Shown: positions 7,931 to 17,007 of the stretch, piece by piece
How the letters are laid out: the number at the start of each line of letters is the position of its first letter
How positions within the stretch are numbered: position 1 is the stretch's first letter
NCBI RefSeq assembly: GCF_005233515.1
Contig: NZ_QFZZ01000003.1
Span: forward strand, 339,259-403,258
Length of the DNA stretch: 64,000 nucleotides
Reading direction: 5' to 3'
From: Pseudomonas sp. CFBP13508
GTDB taxonomy: Bacteria; Pseudomonadota; Gammaproteobacteria; Pseudomonadales; Pseudomonadaceae
The notes under the pieces: model-generated
What the model saw: only the letters and a program-made list of their open reading frames with translations
Told to the model about the DNA's origin: nothing
Databases searched by the model: none
Translations under genes and position numbers: made by a program

Positions 7931-8662
7931 ATGCGCCGTTTGCTTTTTTCACTGTTGATGTTCTGCGTATTGCCCGCCTGGGCGGACGGCTTTGATCAGT
8001 TGTACAAGGTCGCCGGCTGGCCAGAACAACGCGCGCATTTCAACGATGCCCTGAGCGCCGCCCAGCAGCGCTATCAGAACAGCCTGCCGCCTGCGGTGTT
8101 TCAGGCGCTGGTCAACAACAGCAATCAGCGTTTCGCTGCGCAGGCTATGGATCAGCGTGCCGAAGCGCAACTGCGGCAGAAACTCGCCGACCCGAAACCG
8201 GCGCTGACCTTCTTCCAGTCACCGCTGGGCAAGAAAATCGTCGCCGCCGAATTGCTCGCAACCCGTCGCGATCAACTGGCGAAAAATGCCCAGGGCCTGC
8301 CGAAGATGCAGGCCAGCGACAGTCGTTTGCTGATCATCGGCCATCTCGCCCAGGCTCTGCCGGCCCGTGAGGCTGGTGCCGAGGTGAGTCTGGCGATCGC
8401 CGGCGTGGCGGCGGACAGTTTGAGTTCGATGATCCCGGGACTGCTCGGCGGTGGACAGGCACAGGGCATGTTGAACGGTCAGCGCCAGCGCCTGATGGAT
8501 CAGATCGGCGCCGATCTGAACAACACGTTGCTTTACGTGTATCGCGACTTGTCGGATGAAGAGCTCGAAGAATTTGCGACGTTTGCCGAGTCGACCGAGG
8601 GCAAGGCTTACTACCAGGCGGCACTGGCGGCGATTCGGGCGGGGTTGGCGGTCGGGCAGTGA
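7931..8662 (+). CDS. Exported DUF2059 protein
   Basis: 243 residues from ATG 7931, with AGGAG 6 bases before it. Signal peptide about 1-18 (MRRLLFSLLMFCVLPAWA). The mature protein is all-helical: GFDQLYKVAGWPEQRAHFND, LTFFQSPLGKKIVAAELLAT, and a final LSDEELEEFATFAESTEGKA, which is the DUF2059 signature (usually L-S-xx-E-L-xx-L-xxF-xxS-x-x-G). The family is periplasmic and of unknown function; the last helix pair resembles a small protein-binding module. It is divergent from the oxygenase-DUF523 pair. Confidence 0.82.
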   Translation: MRRLLFSLLMFCVLPAWADGFDQLYKVAGWPEQRAHFNDALSAAQQRYQNSLPPAVFQALVNNSNQRFAAQAMDQRAEAQLRQKLADPKPALTFFQSPLGKKIVAAELLATRRDQLAKNAQGLPKMQASDSRLLIIGHLAQALPAREAGAEVSLAIAGVAADSLSSMIPGLLGGGQAQGMLNGQRQRLMDQIGADLNNTLLYVYRDLSDEELEEFATFAESTEGKAYYQAALAAIRAGLAVGQ

Positions 8663-8684
8663 TGTTCGGTGCCTGAAAGATCAC

Positions 8685-8756
8685 ATCGCGAGCAGGCTCG
8701 CTTCCACAGGTTGTAATGCATTCCACTGTGGGAGCGAGCCTGCTCGCGAAGAGGCC
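8685..8756. repeat. REP-type repeat family A, inverted pair 1
   Basis: Two opposed copies of the palindromic unit GTGGGAGCGAGCCTGCTCGCG, with the left copy complementary, separated by about 15 bases. This is the REPIN-like arrangement seen nine times in the window. It sits in a convergent gap. Confidence 0.88.
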
Positions 8757-8766
8757 CTCCCAGGCA

Positions 8767-9714
8767 TTAGAGATTCCGGCCCCTGATCCGCTTGCTCAAG
8801 AATTCGAAATACTCCTCACGCATCTCCGCCGTTTCATTGGCCAGGTGATGCCGTGCCTCGGCCAACAGCAGAATCTGCGGCCGGTCGAATTTCCATTTCA
8901 ATACCTGCAGATTGTGCTGCCAGTCGACAGTCATGTCCGCCTGCCCCTGAACGATCAGCGGCCGCCGCGGGCTTTTTTTCGCGTGCTCGACGCGGATGAT
9001 CCAGCGTGAAAGCGCGCCCACCCATTTCGTCGGCAGGCGCCTTGGCTGTAACGGATCGGCCTGCAGAAACGGCAGAAAATCCGGATCGTTGGAGTTCTCG
9101 CTGAAGCGTCGCGCGACCCCGCGTACAAACGGCCGCAGCAGGTAATAACTCAGCTGCGACCAGCCCCACGCCCTTGGTCGCACCAGCGGCGCCAGCAGAA
9201 TCACTTGCCCTTGCGCCGGGCTGTTCTCGCCATGATTGAGCAGATGATCGACGACAATCGCGCCACCGGTGCTCTGCCCGCACAAATGCCAAGGCTGTGG
9301 CAGCGCGATCGAGCTCGCTTCAGCAAACAGCGCCTGCAACATATGCTGGTATTCAGCGAAATCACGAATGCTCGCCCGTGGCCCGCTCGACAATCCGTGC
9401 CCCGGCAGGTCGCAGGCGATCACGGCAAAATCCTGATCCAGCGCCCACTCGATCACATGCCGGTACAGGCCGATGTGATCGTAGTAACCGTGCAGCAGAA
9501 ACAGCGTCGCCTTGACCTTCTCCGGCCACCAGCAATGGCTGACCAGCTCGTAGCCATCGACCTCGAAACGGCCCATGCCGCGCCAGACATCGCGCTCGGC
9601 AAAGTCGGTCTTGTAGAAGCGCTGATAAGCCTTCGCCTCATCCGATAACGGCTGCCACTCGGCCAACGGCTTGAGGCTCGCGCGTAAATGATCGGGGTCG
9701 AAAGTATCAGGCAT
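8767..9714 (-). CDS. Alpha/beta hydrolase, monoacylglycerol lipase/lysophospholipase type
   Basis: 315 residues. Signatures of the Hydrolase_4 group: oxyanion-loop LFLLHGYYDHIGLYRHVI at 71-88, CDLPGHGLSSGPRASI at 101-116, and the nucleophile elbow GQSTG with Ser148 (HLCGQSTGGAIV). The acid-base partners are probably the Asp in QGQADMTVDW and the His in EARHHLANE near the C-terminus. There is no signal peptide, so it is likely cytosolic. It should hydrolyse an ester of a lipid or similar substrate; the true substrate is unknown. Confidence 0.87.
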   Translation of the reverse strand: MPDTFDPDHLRASLKPLAEWQPLSDEAKAYQRFYKTDFAERDVWRGMGRFEVDGYELVSHCWWPEKVKATLFLLHGYYDHIGLYRHVIEWALDQDFAVIACDLPGHGLSSGPRASIRDFAEYQHMLQALFAEASSIALPQPWHLCGQSTGGAIVVDHLLNHGENSPAQGQVILLAPLVRPRAWGWSQLSYYLLRPFVRGVARRFSENSNDPDFLPFLQADPLQPRRLPTKWVGALSRWIIRVEHAKKSPRRPLIVQGQADMTVDWQHNLQVLKWKFDRPQILLLAEARHHLANETAEMREEYFEFLSKRIRGRNL

Positions 9715-9813
9715 GCGGGTATTCCAGAGCGGGAAACGGACTTTATCGGCCTGCGATATTCATCTGTAGAGGCAGACATGGCAAGCTAGCCGGCCTTTCG
9801 AGGATCGAAAACC

Positions 9814-10392
9814 ATGCGTTCGCCCTACCGCACCGCACTGTTCGCCAGCCTGCTCGCGCTGATCTGCGCCGGGGTGCTGTGGGCGGCATATGACTGGTTT
9901 CAGGGCCGCTACCTTCGCGCGTTCAGCGAACACACCGCCGTATTTTCCGGCGACCCGCTGCGCCTGCCGGACAACCTCGCCGGGCCGGGCAATATCCGGT
10001 TGGTGCACTTCTGGGACCCGGCCTGCCCATGCAACGTCGGCAATCAACAGCACCTGAGCGAGATGGTCGAACAGTTCGGCGCCCGCGGCGTGGAGTTCTT
10101 CGCCGTGCAAAAGCCCGGCAGCCACGGCCAGTTACCCGCCACCCTCGCCAGCCTGAAAACCATCATCGTCCTGCCCGGCTCCGAACAGATCCCCGCCAGC
10201 CCCGCCGTGGCGATCTGGGATCGTAGCGGCAAATTGGCCTACTTCGGCCCGTACAGCGAAGGCCTGACCTGCAACTCCAGCAACAGCTTTATCGAACCGA
10301 TCCTGCATGCCCTGACGGAAGATCGCCCGGTCAATGCCACGCATACGCTGGCGGTGGGGTGTTATTGCCCGTGGCCGGCGGACGCGAAGTAA
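9814..10392 (+). CDS. Membrane-anchored thioredoxin-like protein (DUF6436 type)
   Basis: 192 residues. One N-terminal membrane segment (about 8-25, ALFASLLALICAGVLWAA) anchors a periplasmic thioredoxin-like domain. The strand-turn VHFWDPACPCNVGNQQ at 64-79 sits where a thioredoxin CxxC would be but carries Cys71-Pro-Cys73 (CxC). GVEFFAVQKPGSHGQLP and PASPAVAIWDRSGKLAYFGP (the cis-Pro loop) complete the fold. A further Cys is at LTCNSS and two at GCYCPW near the end. It may be a periplasmic thiol-disulfide or peroxidase-like protein. The family name is from memory of the Pseudomonas DUF6436 type. Confidence 0.72.
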   Translation: MRSPYRTALFASLLALICAGVLWAAYDWFQGRYLRAFSEHTAVFSGDPLRLPDNLAGPGNIRLVHFWDPACPCNVGNQQHLSEMVEQFGARGVEFFAVQKPGSHGQLPATLASLKTIIVLPGSEQIPASPAVAIWDRSGKLAYFGPYSEGLTCNSSNSFIEPILHALTEDRPVNATHTLAVGCYCPWPADAK

Positions 10393-10494
10393 GGCATTCC
10401 GGACTTTTCAAGGACAGCGCTGCACCACACAGATGCTCTGTGCTAAATGTTTGCAGCCCGACGGGCGGCCTTCCCGCCTGCACAAGGAGTCACC

Positions 10495-12903
10495 ATGAAG
10501 CGTGCGTTGATCGTCGTTGCGTTGCTCATCGTTGTCCTGCTCGGCGCCGCCGGCGGCTATATCTACAGCAAGCAGCCGACGCGCCAGGGCCAGGTCGAGT
10601 TGCGCAACCTGCAAGGCTCAGTGACCGTGCGCTATGACGAGCGCGGTGTGCCGCATATCCGCGCCGAGAACGAAACCGACCTCTATCGCGCCCTCGGTTA
10701 TGTGCACGCGCAGGACCGCCTGTTCCAGATGGAAGCCATGCGCCGCCTCGCCCGCGGTGAACTGGCCGAAGTGCTCGGGCCGAAACTGCTCGATACCGAC
10801 AAACTGTTTCGCAGCCTGCGCATTCGCGAGCGCGCGGCCAGTTACGTCGCCAGCCTCGACAAACAGTCGCCGGCATGGAAGGGCCTGCAAGCCTATCTGG
10901 ATGGCATCAACCAATATCAGGACAGCCACGCCGCGCCGATCGAGTTCGACGTGCTAGGCATCCCCAAGCGGCCGTTCACGGCCGAGGACAGCATCAGCGT
11001 CGCCGGTTACATGGCCTACAGCTTTGCCGCCGCGTTTCGCACCGAGCCATTGCTGACCTACGTGCGCGATCAGCTCGGCGCCGATTACCTCAATGTGTTT
11101 GATCTCGACTGGCAGGCCAAAGGCGTGCTGGTCAACAGTTACGCCAAACAAGCGCCGACACTTGCCGCTGGCGACTGGAAAGACCTCACCGCCCTCGCCC
11201 GCCTCAGCGAACAGGCACTGATCGACAACGGCCTGCCGCAGTTCGAAGGCAGCAACGCCTGGGTGATTGCCGGCAGCCGCAGCCAGAGTGGCAAGCCGTT
11301 GCTGGCCGGCGATCCGCATATTCGCTTTTCGGTGCCGTCGGTGTGGTACGAGGCGCAGCTGTCGGCGCCGGGTTTCGAGTTGTACGGCCATCATCAGGCG
11401 CTGGTGCCGTTCGCGTTTCTGGGACACAACCTCGATTTCGGCTGGAGCCTGACCATGTTCCAGAACGACGATCTCGACCTGATCGCCGAGAAGGTCAACC
11501 CGGACAACCCCAATCAGGTCTGGTATCGCGGCCAGTGGACCGACCTGCTCGTCAGCGAGCAGCAGATCAATGTGAAAGGCCAGGCGCCGGTGACGATCAC
11601 CTTGCGTCAGTCGCCGCATGGACCGATTGTCAACGATGCACTAGGTACGGCCGCAGGCAAAACACCGATCGCGATGTGGTGGGCCTTCCTCGAAACACCC
11701 AACCCGATCCTCGACGGCTTCTACCAACTGAACCGCGCCGATACCCTGGCCAAGGCCCGCGCCGCGGCGGCGAAAGTCCAGGCGCCGGGCCTGAATCTGG
11801 TGTACGCCAACGCCAAAGGCGATATCGCCTGGTGGGCCTCGGCCCTGCTGCCCAAACGCCCGGCCGGGGTGAAGCCGGGCTTCATTCTCGACGGCAGCAC
11901 GCCCGAGGCGGACAAGGACGGCTATTACCCGTTCAGCGCCAACCCGCAGGAAGAGAACCCGGCGCGCGGCTATATCGTCTCGGCCAACTTCCAGCCCGTG
12001 TCGCCGACCGGCATGGAGATTCCCGGTTATTACAACCTTGCCGATCGTGGTCAGCAGCTTGACCGTCAGCTCAGCGACAACCGGGTGAAGTGGAGCAACG
12101 AGGCCAACCAGAAACTGCAGCTGGGCACGGCGACCGGTTACGGCCCGCGCCTGTTGGCGCCGCTGTTGCCGGTATTGCGTGAGGTGGTCAGTGATCCGGC
12201 GCAACTGAAACTGGTCGAGCAACTGGCGCAGTGGCCTGGCGACTATCCGCTGAATTCGATCAGCGCGACGGTGTTCAACCAGTTCCTCTACGACCTTGCC
12301 GATGCGGCGATGCGCGATGAGTTGGGCAATGACTTCTTCGAGACACTGCTGTCGACGCGGGTGATCGACTCCGCGCTGCCACGCCTGGCGGCCAAGGCGG
12401 ACTCACCGTGGTGGGACAATCGCAGCACGCCAGCCAAAGAAACCCGCGCCGATGTCGTGCGCACGGCGTGGGCGGCAAGCATGGCGCATCTGAAACTGAC
12501 CCTCGACGAGGATGTAGCGGGTTGGCAGTGGGGCGCGGCGCACACCCTGACTCACGGCCATCCACTGGGGCAGCAGAAGCCGCTGGATCGCCTGTTCAAC
12601 GTCGGCCCGTTCGCAGCGCCGGGCAGCCACGAAGTGCCGAACAACCTCTCGGCGAAGATCGGCCCGGCGCCATGGCCGGTGACCTATGGACCGTCGACGC
12701 GACGTCTGGTGGATTTCGCCGATCCGGTTCATGGCTTGACGATCAACCCGGTCGGCCAGAGCGGCGTGCCGCTGGACAGTCACTATGACGACCAGGCCGA
12801 GGCGTATGTGGAGGGTATCTATGTGCAGGCGCATTTCAGTGAGGAAGAGGTGCTGGCGAATACGCGCAGTACGTTGAAGCTGTTGCCGGCGCGCAAGCCC
12901 TGA
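10495..12903 (+). CDS. Penicillin acylase-family Ntn hydrolase, probable acyl-homoserine lactone acylase (HacB-like)
   Basis: 802 residues from ATG 10495 (AAGGAG 6 bases upstream). An N-terminal hydrophobic signal or anchor (about 5-22) sends it to the periplasm. The alpha chain starts with VRYDERGVPHIRAENETDLY and ALGYVHAQDRLFQME. The predicted autoprocessing site is EG/SNAW with nucleophile Ser253 at the new beta-chain N-terminus, followed by LLAGDPHIRFSVPSVWYEA. The oxyanion Asn region appears near FNQFLYDLAD. The family cleaves amide-linked acyl groups. In P. aeruginosa the acylase HacB (PA0305) lies next to the polyamine permease gene, as this gene lies near spuH, so HacB orthology is plausible; the substrate is not proved. 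Confidence 0.8.
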   Translation: MKRALIVVALLIVVLLGAAGGYIYSKQPTRQGQVELRNLQGSVTVRYDERGVPHIRAENETDLYRALGYVHAQDRLFQMEAMRRLARGELAEVLGPKLLDTDKLFRSLRIRERAASYVASLDKQSPAWKGLQAYLDGINQYQDSHAAPIEFDVLGIPKRPFTAEDSISVAGYMAYSFAAAFRTEPLLTYVRDQLGADYLNVFDLDWQAKGVLVNSYAKQAPTLAAGDWKDLTALARLSEQALIDNGLPQFEGSNAWVIAGSRSQSGKPLLAGDPHIRFSVPSVWYEAQLSAPGFELYGHHQALVPFAFLGHNLDFGWSLTMFQNDDLDLIAEKVNPDNPNQVWYRGQWTDLLVSEQQINVKGQAPVTITLRQSPHGPIVNDALGTAAGKTPIAMWWAFLETPNPILDGFYQLNRADTLAKARAAAAKVQAPGLNLVYANAKGDIAWWASALLPKRPAGVKPGFILDGSTPEADKDGYYPFSANPQEENPARGYIVSANFQPVSPTGMEIPGYYNLADRGQQLDRQLSDNRVKWSNEANQKLQLGTATGYGPRLLAPLLPVLREVVSDPAQLKLVEQLAQWPGDYPLNSISATVFNQFLYDLADAAMRDELGNDFFETLLSTRVIDSALPRLAAKADSPWWDNRSTPAKETRADVVRTAWAASMAHLKLTLDEDVAGWQWGAAHTLTHGHPLGQQKPLDRLFNVGPFAAPGSHEVPNNLSAKIGPAPWPVTYGPSTRRLVDFADPVHGLTINPVGQSGVPLDSHYDDQAEAYVEGIYVQAHFSEEEVLANTRSTLKLLPARKP

Positions 12904-12905
12904 AG

Positions 12906-13086
12906 AGCCCCTCACCCTAGCCCTCTGCCAGAGGGAGAGGGGACCGATTGGGGGATATTCATGAGAAACGCCGACGTGAAAGATTGGCGCCGAATCCATA
13001 ATCGATAAGGTCTTTCAGGTCGATGTAACACGCCAGACACTGCAATCGCCTCCCTCTCCCTCTGGGAGAGGGCTGGGGTGAGGGCT
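12906..13086. repeat. Intergenic repeat family D, copy 2 (bracketed element)
   Basis: Arms CCCTCACCCTAGCCCTCTGC and GGGAGAGGGCTGGGGTGAGG face each other around about 130 bases. The interior shares AAGGTCTTTCAG and CGCCAGACAC with the copy at 6480. It separates the convergent acylase and GlxA-type genes. Confidence 0.8.
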
Positions 13087-13104
13087 TTCGAGCTCAAGCC
13101 CGGA

Positions 13105-14070
13105 TCAAACATTCAGCGCAAAATTCATCCGAAACTGCTGCGGCGTCACCCCAAGCCGCCGGTTGAACACACTGCGCATATGCTGCGCATCACGAAACCC
13201 GCACTGATACGCCACGGTTTTCAGGGGCGCCGTGGTGCTTTCCAGCATCACCCGCGCCGCATCCACCCGCGCCCGTTCGACAAACTCCGCCGGGGTCACT
13301 TTCGCTTCCCGCGTGAACACCCGGGAAAAATTGCGCGCACTCATGTTCGCCGCATTGGCCAGATCGGCAATCGTCAGGTCGCCGGTGAGATTGGCCAGCA
13401 CATACAACTGCACCAACGCCACCGCTGACGTCGGCTCGGCATGCGGTGTGAGGAACGGGCTGAACTGCGATTGCCCGCCCGAGCGCTGGGTGAACACCAC
13501 CAGCCGTTTCGCCACACTCAGCGCCACCTCGGCACCGTGGTCGCGCGCCAGCAGGTACAGCGCCAGATCGATGCCCGCCGTGACCCCGGCCGAGGTGTAG
13601 AGCGCGCCATCCTCGACGTACAGGCGGTCCGCCTCGACCCGCGTGGTCGGGCACAAATGCGCCAACGCCCCGGCATCGTTCCAGTGCGTGGTGACAGTGC
13701 GCCCTTCCAGCAAACCGGCGCGGGCGAGCATGAATGCGCCGTTGCAGATCGAGCCGCAACGCCGGGCGCGGCCACAGGCTTCACGCAGCCAGGCATCGAA
13801 CGTGGGGCCGAAATCCATGAATGGCAATTGCGGGCCGCCGGCGACCAGCAACAGGTCAGGGCTGTCCGTTGCCTGGCTGAAGTGGCAGTGGGCGTTCAGG
13901 CTCATTCCGTTGGAACAGGCCATCGGCCCGTGCTCGACGCCGATCACTTGCAAGCGATAGTGATCCTGCGGCGCGAGGAAGCGGTTGGCTTCGGCGAACA
14001 CGTCCATGGGGCCGCTGACGTCCAGTGACTGCACGCCGGGGAACACCACAATGGCGACGGATTTGTTCAT
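13105..14070 (-). CDS. GlxA-type transcriptional regulator (DJ-1/PfpI domain plus AraC HTH)
   Basis: 321 residues. The N-terminal domain (about 5-180) is class I glutamine-amidotransferase-like: VAIVVFPGVQSLDVSGPMDV, DLLLVAGGPQLPF, and CGSICNGAFMLARAGLL, where the Cys of SICNGAF sits at the nucleophile elbow. The C-terminal AraC-type double helix-turn-helix (about 215-315) has LTIADLANAANMSARNFSRV and LKTVAYQCGFRDAQHMRSVF. Such regulators usually sense a small nitrogen compound and activate nearby genes. It is divergent from the HD-domain gene at 14383 and may control it; the ligand is unknown. Confidence 0.9.
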   Translation of the reverse strand: MNKSVAIVVFPGVQSLDVSGPMDVFAEANRFLAPQDHYRLQVIGVEHGPMACSNGMSLNAHCHFSQATDSPDLLLVAGGPQLPFMDFGPTFDAWLREACGRARRCGSICNGAFMLARAGLLEGRTVTTHWNDAGALAHLCPTTRVEADRLYVEDGALYTSAGVTAGIDLALYLLARDHGAEVALSVAKRLVVFTQRSGGQSQFSPFLTPHAEPTSAVALVQLYVLANLTGDLTIADLANAANMSARNFSRVFTREAKVTPAEFVERARVDAARVMLESTTAPLKTVAYQCGFRDAQHMRSVFNRRLGVTPQQFRMNFALNV

Positions 14071-14109
14071 GGCTCAAACGTCCTCAATACCTGTGACAAA
14101 CACACAAAC

Positions 14110-14203
14110 CTGTGGGAGCGAGCATGCTCGCGAAGAGGCCATCACCCGCAACATAGCTGTCGAATGACACACTGCCTTCGCGAGCAGGCTCGCTCCCACA
14201 TGG
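14110..14203. repeat. REP-type repeat family A, inverted pair 2
   Basis: CTGTGGGAGCGAGCATGCTC and, reversed, CTTCGCGAGCAGGCTCGCTC, separated by about 45 bases. It lies in the 312-base divergent gap between the GlxA-type regulator and the HD-domain gene. The remaining 180 bases of that gap are unique sequence with no feature I can support. Confidence 0.85.
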
Positions 14204-14382
14204 GCCGTGCCGGGCTTGTTGATCGAGCCACCCTTGCCGGTCCCACACCCGACAAGTGAGCTTGGCACGATTTGCAGGCGGATTGGCAAGGATCGCAGCC
14301 ATGACTCGATTGTTCGCTTGGCGCGCGGGGAACAGACTTTTCCCAGCAGCGCCACGACGGCGTTTTCGACGAGGAAACCGTT

Positions 14383-15024
14383 ATGACCAGCACCATCGCC
14401 GGCATCAAGATCCCTGACAGCGCCCTCGCCCGGGCCACCACCGAGTACATTCGCGACATCGAATCCGACCTGCTTTATCACCACTCGCGCCGGGTGTTTC
14501 TGTTCGGCGCCTTGAGCGGCGAGCGCCAGCAACTGGCCTATAACCGGGAGCTGCTGTACGTCGGCGCAATGTTCCACGACCTTGGTCTGGTCGCAGGCCA
14601 TCGCAGCGATGACGAGCGCTTCGAAGTGGACGGCGCAAATGCCGCCGCAGCCTTTCTCAAGCCGTACGGGCTGAGCGACGACGACATCGAGCAAGTCTGG
14701 CTGTCGATCGCGTTGCACACCACGCCGGGCGTGCCCAGGCATCTGCGCCCGACCGTAGCACTGGTGACCGCCGGGGTGGAGATGGACGTGCTGGGCATCG
14801 ATTACGCGGCGTTCAGCAGCGTGCAGCGCGAAGCCGTGGTGCATGCGCATCCGCGTGGGGAGGGTTTCAAGGAATGCATCATCTACGCGTTCGCCGATGG
14901 CTTGCGCCATCGCCCGCAGACGACGTTTGGCAATGTGAAGACTGATGTGCTGGTGGATCAGGAGCCGGGGTTTCGGCCGATGAACTTTGTTGAGGTCATC
15001 CGCAAGTCTCCCTGGACTGCTTAA
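14383..15024 (+). CDS. HD-domain metal-dependent hydrolase (cyanamide hydratase-like)
   Basis: 213 residues with a single HD domain. Metal ligands in order: His34 (YHHSRRVFLFG), His65-Asp66 (VGAMFHDLGLV), a helical stretch EVDGANAAAAFLKPYGLSDD, then IALHTTPGVPRH, where a further His lies. The spacing matches small HD proteins annotated as cyanamide hydratase or phosphohydrolase homologues. Substrate and pathway are unknown; a nucleotide, a nitrile-like compound or an isonitrile are all possible. It is divergent from the GlxA-type regulator, a pairing that suggests an inducible catabolic or detoxifying role. GAGGAAACCGTT precedes the ATG and supplies the ribosome site. Confidence 0.82.
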   Translation: MTSTIAGIKIPDSALARATTEYIRDIESDLLYHHSRRVFLFGALSGERQQLAYNRELLYVGAMFHDLGLVAGHRSDDERFEVDGANAAAAFLKPYGLSDDDIEQVWLSIALHTTPGVPRHLRPTVALVTAGVEMDVLGIDYAAFSSVQREAVVHAHPRGEGFKECIIYAFADGLRHRPQTTFGNVKTDVLVDQEPGFRPMNFVEVIRKSPWTA

Positions 15025-15045
15025 AACCAGATTTGGAACTGGGCC

Positions 15046-15142
15046 CTGTGGCGAGGGGATTTATCCCCGTTGGGTTGCGAAGCGACCCCAAAAAAACAGG
15101 CCTGCTGCGCAGTCCATCGGGGATAAATCCCCTCACCACAAA
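15046..15142. repeat. Intergenic repeat family B, copy 2
   Basis: CTGTGGCGAGGGGATTTATC at the left and GGGGATAAATCCCCTCACCA at the right, with GTTGCGAAGC inside. It lies in the convergent gap between the HD-domain gene and spuH. Confidence 0.85.
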
Positions 15143-15199
15143 AGCCCGCTCCCACATTTTGATTTGGGTTGGCCTCGCAAATGAGACCAACCCGTCGGC

Positions 15200-16090
15200 T
15201 CACACAGTCTGCGGCGCAGGCGCGCGTCGCGCGTCCGGTTGCTTCCATGAATCGGCAGCGCTTTCTTCGATGGCTTGCTGGATGGCTTTCTTGCGGGCTT
15301 CTTCGGCGCGGCGGCTGAAGAACCAGACGAGGAAGGTCACCAGCGACACTGCCAGCAGAATCAGGCTGGCCACGGCGTTGATCTCGGGTTTCACACCAAG
15401 GCGCACCGCCGAGAACACTTCCATCGGCAGGGTCGTCGAACCCGGGCCGGAAACGAAGCTCGCCAGCACCAGGTCATCCAGCGACAGCGCGAACGACATC
15501 ATCCCGCCCGCCGCCAGCGACGGCGCGATCATCGGGATGGTGATCAGGAAGAACACCTTCCACGGCCGCGCGCCCAAGTCCATCGCCGCCTCTTCGATCG
15601 ACAGGTCCAGCTCACGCAAGCGCGCCGACACCACCACCGCCACATACGCCGCACAGAACGTGGTGTGGGCGATCCAGATGGTGACGATGCCGCGCTCCTG
15701 CGGCCAGCCGATCATCTGCGCCATGGCCACGAACAGCAGCAACAGCGACAGACCGGTGATCACTTCCGGCATCACCAACGGCGCAGTCACCAGGCCGCCA
15801 AACAGCGTGCGGCCCTTGAAGTGGGTGATGCGCGTCAGCACGAACGCCGCCAGCGTACCCAGTGCCACTGCAGCAACCGCGGTGTAGCAGGCGATTTCCA
15901 GCGAGCGTAGAACCGAACCCATCAGTTGCGAGTTGTCGAGCAGGCCGACGTACCACTTGATCGACCAGCCGCCCCACACCGTCACCAGTTTCGAGGCGTT
16001 GAACGAGTAGATCACCAGGATCAGCATCGGCAGATAGATAAAAATCAGCCCCAGTACCAGCATCAGGCTGGAGAAACGGAAGCGCTTCAT
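15200..16090 (-). CDS. spuH: Polyamine ABC transporter inner-membrane permease (PotI/SpuH)
   Basis: 296 residues with about six membrane segments, starting with LMLVLGLIFIYLPMLILVIY. The binding-protein-dependent permease EAA loop reads EEAAMDLGARPWKVFFLITI near residue 180, where the permease contacts the ATPase. It is the last gene of the polyamine uptake operon; its ATGA start overlaps the stop of spuG by four bases. With spuG it forms the membrane channel for putrescine/spermidine. The C-terminal tail after the last segment is long and basic (RRAEEARKKAIQQAIEESAA). Confidence 0.93.
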   Translation of the reverse strand: MKRFRFSSLMLVLGLIFIYLPMLILVIYSFNASKLVTVWGGWSIKWYVGLLDNSQLMGSVLRSLEIACYTAVAAVALGTLAAFVLTRITHFKGRTLFGGLVTAPLVMPEVITGLSLLLLFVAMAQMIGWPQERGIVTIWIAHTTFCAAYVAVVVSARLRELDLSIEEAAMDLGARPWKVFFLITIPMIAPSLAAGGMMSFALSLDDLVLASFVSGPGSTTLPMEVFSAVRLGVKPEINAVASLILLAVSLVTFLVWFFSRRAEEARKKAIQQAIEESAADSWKQPDARRAPAPQTV

Positions 16091-17007
16091 TCTTTACCCT
16101 CCATTTCCTTGGCCTGACTGCGGTTGAACAGAATGATCGGCACAATCAGGATCGCCAGCATTACCACCGCCAGCGCGGACGCCACCGGCCAGTCACGGTT
16201 GTTGAAGAATTCTTGCCAGAGCACCTTACCGATCATCAGGGTTTCCGGACCGCCAAGCAGCTCCGGAATCACGAACTCGCCGACCACCGGAATGAACACC
16301 AGCATGCAGCCGGCAATGATGCCGTTCTTGGACAGCGGAATGGTGATTTTCCAGAAGCTGTTGAAGGTGCTCGAACCCAGGTCCGACGCGGCTTCCAGCA
16401 GGCTCTGGTCATGTTTGACCAGGTTGGCATACAGCGGCAGGATCATGAACGGCAGGTACGAATAGACCACGCCGATGTACACTGCGAGGTTGGTGTTGAG
16501 GATCTGCAGCGGCTCGTCGATCAGGCCCATGCTCATCAGGAATCCGTTAAGCAGGCCGTTGTTGCTGAGGATGCCCATCCACGCGTAGACGCGGATCAGG
16601 ATCGCGGTCCAGGTCGGCATCATGATCAGCAGCACCAGCACCGTTTGCAGCTCTTTGCGCGCACTGGCGATGGCATAGGCCATCGGGTAACCGATCAGCA
16701 GGCAGAGCACAGTGCTGATAAAAGCCATTTTCAGCGAGCCGAGATAGGCGGCGATGTACAGCTCGTCGTCGCCGAGCATCGCGTAGTTGCCCAGGTTCAG
16801 CAGCAGTTGCAGCTTCTGCTCGGCGTAGGTGTAGATCTCGGTGTATGGCGGGATCGCCACGTCGGCTTCGGCGAAACTGATCTTCAGAACGATGAAGAAC
16901 GGCAGCATGAAGAACAGGAACAGCCAGATGAACGGCACCCCGATGACCATTTGCCGGCCATTGGGGATGATTCGGTTCATGCGGCGTTTGAATTTGCGCA
17001 TGTTCAT
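16087..17007 (-). CDS. spuG: Polyamine ABC transporter inner-membrane permease (PotH/SpuG)
   Basis: 306 residues from the ATG that overlaps the TGA of spuF (ATGA at 17004-17007); longer in-frame starts lie inside spuF and are unlikely. Six membrane segments, beginning IGVPFIWLFLFFMLPFFIVL, with a periplasmic loop that follows (PYTEIYTYAEQKLQLLLNLG). The EAA loop LLEAASDLGSSTFNSFWKIT near residue 210 docks on the ATPase. Both ends overlap their neighbours by four bases, so the F-G-H genes are tightly translationally coupled. Substrate specificity is set by the two binding proteins upstream. Confidence 0.93.
   Translation of the reverse strand: MNMRKFKRRMNRIIPNGRQMVIGVPFIWLFLFFMLPFFIVLKISFAEADVAIPPYTEIYTYAEQKLQLLLNLGNYAMLGDDELYIAAYLGSLKMAFISTVLCLLIGYPMAYAIASARKELQTVLVLLIMMPTWTAILIRVYAWMGILSNNGLLNGFLMSMGLIDEPLQILNTNLAVYIGVVYSYLPFMILPLYANLVKHDQSLLEAASDLGSSTFNSFWKITIPLSKNGIIAGCMLVFIPVVGEFVIPELLGGPETLMIGKVLWQEFFNNRDWPVASALAVVMLAILIVPIILFNRSQAKEMEGKE

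Noticed and set aside
14262..14276. Possible sigma-54 promoter TTGGCACGATTTGCA ahead of the HD-domain gene
   Set aside because: The GG and GC elements are only 8 bases apart; sigma-54 promoters need 10.
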